A model generated the notes under the pieces. That model had not been told where the DNA came from. It was given only the letters and a program-made list of their open reading frames with translations, and made no database searches. Positions 61,926 through 64,000 of a stretch of 64,000 bases of DNA are shown piece by piece. The translations under genes were made by a program, and so were the position numbers. The stretch is from NCBI GenBank assembly GCA_966211335.1, contig CBIHNF010000001.1:806001-870000 (forward strand). Direction: 5' to 3'. The DNA comes from JAPWJZ01 sp966211335 (GTDB taxonomy: Bacteria > Pseudomonadota > Alphaproteobacteria > Micavibrionales > UBA2020). How positions within the stretch are numbered: the first letter of the stretch is position 1; the number at the start of each line of letters is the position of its first letter.

Positions 61926-63434
61926 ATGACCAAGAACGCACCCGCAGAAGTACAGGCAACCGATTCAAACGCGCTGATCGACGCCAAGATCGAAAACCTG
62001 AAGCACCTGCAGGCGCGCGGCGTGAACCCCTTCCCCTACCGCTTCGATGTCACCGCTCATGCGGGCGAGCTGCAGAAGAAATACGCAACCCTCGCCAGCG
62101 GCGAAGTGACGGGCGAAAAAGTGTCCGTCGCGGGCCGCGTCATGTCCCACCGCAATTCCGGCATGTTCATCGACCTTCGCGATTCAACCGGCAAGATTCA
62201 AATCTTCTCCCACAAGGAACACCTTGATGCGGAGCTGCTGGCGCAGATGGCGTTTTACGACATCGGCGATATCATCGGCGTCACCGGCGTCGTCCGACGC
62301 ACGCCGCGCGGCGAGCTGACCATCAACACCGAAAAGGTCGAGATGCTGTCGAAATCCATCCGCCCGCTGCCGGAAAAATACCACGGCATTCACGACACCG
62401 AAATCAAGTACCGCCAGCGCTACCTCGACCTCATCATGAACGAGGAAAGCCGCGAGACGTTCCGCAAGCGCAGCCAGATCATCGCCTTCATCCGCCAGAT
62501 TTTGACGGGCGAGCAGTTCATGGAAGTCGAAACGCCCATGCTTCACCCGATCGCGGGCGGCGCGAATGCGAAACCCTTCACGACGCACCACAATGCCCTC
62601 GCTATGCGCCTGTTCCTGCGCATTGCGCCGGAGCTGTACCTGAAGCGCCTTGTCATCGGCGGCTTCGAGCGCGTGTTTGAAATCAACCGCTGCTTCCGCA
62701 ACGAAGGCATTTCGGTCAAGCACAACCCCGAATTCACCTCCGTCGAAATCTACCAGGCCTATGCCGATTACAACGACATGATGGCCTTAACCGAGCGCAT
62801 CATCGAAGGCGCCGTGAAAGCGACGCACAACGGCGAAACCAAAGTGAAGTTCGGCGAGCGCGAGATTGACTTCAAAGCCCCCTGGACGCGCAAGACCATG
62901 GTCGAGCTGGTGCAGGAAAAAACCAAGGTTGATTTCGCCACTATCCCCGATGCCAAAGACGCCGCGAAAAAAGCACAGGAACTCGGCATCCACATCAAGC
63001 CGGGCTCCAACTGGGGCGAGGTGGTGGAGCAGATCTTCGCCGAGAAGGTGGAGGAGGAGCTGATCCAGCCCATCCATATCGTCGACCTGCCGAAAGACAT
63101 TTCGCCGCTCGCCAAAATCCACCGCGGGCAGGACAACCTGACCGAACGCTTTGAAAGCTACGTCAACGGCTGGGAAGTTGCCAACGCCTTCTCCGAGTTG
63201 ACCGACCCCTTCGACCAGCTGGCAAGATTCAAGGAGCAGATGAAAGCCCGTGACCTCGGCAACGAGGAAGCGCAGATGCTGGACGAAGATTTCGTCGAGG
63301 CGCTGGAATACGGCATGCCGCCCACGGGCGGCCTTGGCATCGGCATCGACCGGCTTGTCATGCTGCTGACGGATTCGCAAAGCATCCGCGACGTCATCGC
63401 CTTCCCGACGCTGCGCCAGGTTCACAAGGACTAA
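61926..63434 (+). CDS. lysS: Lysine--tRNA ligase, class II
   Basis: 502 residues. The OB-fold anticodon-binding domain (SVAGRVMSHRNSGMFIDLRD) precedes the class II catalytic core: FMEVETPMLHPIAGGANAKPF, motif 2 CFRNEGISVKHNPEFTSVEIY and motif 3 GLGIGIDRLVMLLTDS. It charges tRNA-Lys. Many alphaproteobacteria use the class I LysRS (LysK) instead, so the class II type is informative about lineage. Start ATG 14 bases after the GNAT gene. Confidence 0.96.
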   Translation: MTKNAPAEVQATDSNALIDAKIENLKHLQARGVNPFPYRFDVTAHAGELQKKYATLASGEVTGEKVSVAGRVMSHRNSGMFIDLRDSTGKIQIFSHKEHLDAELLAQMAFYDIGDIIGVTGVVRRTPRGELTINTEKVEMLSKSIRPLPEKYHGIHDTEIKYRQRYLDLIMNEESRETFRKRSQIIAFIRQILTGEQFMEVETPMLHPIAGGANAKPFTTHHNALAMRLFLRIAPELYLKRLVIGGFERVFEINRCFRNEGISVKHNPEFTSVEIYQAYADYNDMMALTERIIEGAVKATHNGETKVKFGEREIDFKAPWTRKTMVELVQEKTKVDFATIPDAKDAAKKAQELGIHIKPGSNWGEVVEQIFAEKVEEELIQPIHIVDLPKDISPLAKIHRGQDNLTERFESYVNGWEVANAFSELTDPFDQLARFKEQMKARDLGNEEAQMLDEDFVEALEYGMPPTGGLGIGIDRLVMLLTDSQSIRDVIAFPTLRQVHKD

Positions 63435-63443
63435 GCCGCTGTC

Positions 63444-64000
63444 ATGAGCGTCATCAGTTTCTTCAAAGCACTGATTAGACGCCGTGGCAAAGAACAAAGT
63501 CCGCGACGTCCGCGGAGCCAAAAGGAAATTCTAATTGCCGCGACATCTGCCGCGGAAATTACTCCCTATTTCGGAAGTCGCAACGGTTATTTGCGCGAAA
63601 AGGCGGTACGCCGTGCCGGAAAAATGCTCTGGCCGGAAACGATGCCCTTTTTATTGCAGCGCTTGAACGACTGGGTGCCGCAAGTGGCCGCGGCCGCCGA
63701 AGCTGCTGTTCTTGCTTTCCGCGATGCCGATCAATTCGAAGCCCTCGCACGCTGCCTGCCGCAGCTGGATGATCTGCGCCATCGCCGTCGCCGTGACCAT
63801 GCGGCTTTTGTGGGTGGCATCGAAGACTGGATTGCGGCGCATACAAAATTTCAACCGCTTGCTGCCACGCTGCAGATCGCCGTGCCGAAAATTTCGCGGC
63901 GGCTGTTCGCGCTGGCCTCTGCGCATCACACCTTGCCGGAAAGTGACCTCATCCGCCTGGGCCTGCAATCCCGCGACGTGGTGACGGCGAAACTGGCGAG
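63444..64000 (+). CDS. Hypothetical protein, 3' end outside window
   Basis: ATG at 63444, nine bases after the lysS stop; the frame stays open for 185 codons to the window edge. It begins SVISFFKALIRRRGKEQ, is Arg/Ala-rich and apparently all-helical (YLREKAVRRAGKMLWPETM, VAAAAEAAVLAFRDADQFE), compatible with a HEAT-like or other helical repeat protein. No family recognised. Probably co-transcribed with lysS. No membrane segment is seen in this part. Confidence 0.65.
   Translation, partial: MSVISFFKALIRRRGKEQSPRRPRSQKEILIAATSAAEITPYFGSRNGYLREKAVRRAGKMLWPETMPFLLQRLNDWVPQVAAAAEAAVLAFRDADQFEALARCLPQLDDLRHRRRRDHAAFVGGIEDWIAAHTKFQPLAATLQIAVPKISRRLFALASAHHTLPESDLIRLGLQSRDVVTAKLA

Overview
The window is 64 kb of gene-dense, GC-rich bacterial chromosome. 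An alphaproteobacterium is the best reading: it carries a GcrA-type cell-cycle regulator, AddAB instead of RecBCD, a DUF1476 (F1-ATPase zeta-type) protein, an NDUFA9-like dehydrogenase, Nfu with a TrxR-like ferredoxin reductase, an rpoZ-rsh pair followed by acpS-lepB-rnc-era, and pal-cpoB-tilS-ftsH. It looks divergent from the well-studied orders: several canonical neighbours are missing and ankyrin-repeat genes and orphans sit inside conserved strings. No rRNA, tRNA, CRISPR array, prophage or insertion sequence was recognised.

Layout. 0-4.6 kb: the end of clpA, a receiver-guanine deaminase fusion, an AIM24-type protein, a membrane-anchored SNase-like protein and a NYN-domain protein. 5-11 kb: rpoZ, then the long operon rsh-DUF2062-acpS-lepB-rnc-era. 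11-15 kb: an ankyrin protein, gcrA, a small membrane protein, and nfu plus ferredoxin-NADP reductase on the minus strand. 15-24.5 kb: tsaE, a MurU-like nucleotidyltransferase, addB, addA and three thioredoxin-fold genes. 24.6-28 kb: an AT-rich Sel1-repeat gene facing the thrS-infC operon. 28-33 kb: two glycosyltransferases, tusA, homospermidine synthase and a putative metallopeptidase. 33-41.5 kb: two small secreted proteins, an SDR, gmk, rsmA, surA, an NDUFA9-like gene and uvrD. 41.7-46.6 kb: pal-cpoB-tilS-ftsH. 46.7-51.1 kb: an accessory block (YceI, two tandem ankyrin paralogues, two orphans) that separates ftsH from glmM-nadK. 53.4-56.8 kb: two tandem glutamate-cysteine-ligase-like (GCS2) genes. 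56.8-64 kb: folE, alkA, a DUF1476 gene, a DinG-type helicase, a GNAT, lysS and a truncated orphan.

The most promising undescribed feature is at 53.4-56.8 kb. Each GCS2-like gene is preceded by the same layout: a TTGACAGAAT(T/C)AT promoter element, a codon run of about 20 residues starting at or within a few bases of the predicted transcript start and lacking a Shine-Dalgarno, hairpins, then the enzyme. The first mini-ORF starts MANT-N-NI, like the leaderless rhizobial trp leader peptide, but carries a Tyr/Phe run; the second carries His-His twice plus Trp. This suggests a duplicated, amino-acid-sensing attenuation unit driving two amidoligases. Other points of interest are an ATA initiation codon for infC, the receiver-guanine deaminase fusion, the absence of both pdxJ and pdxA from their usual operon slots, a missing amgK beside murU, a GANTC site inside the predicted gcrA promoter, and a shared unassigned C-terminal module in the ankyrin pair.

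All calls come from reading the sequence and from family knowledge. No database search was run, so orphan status and synteny comparisons are from memory.
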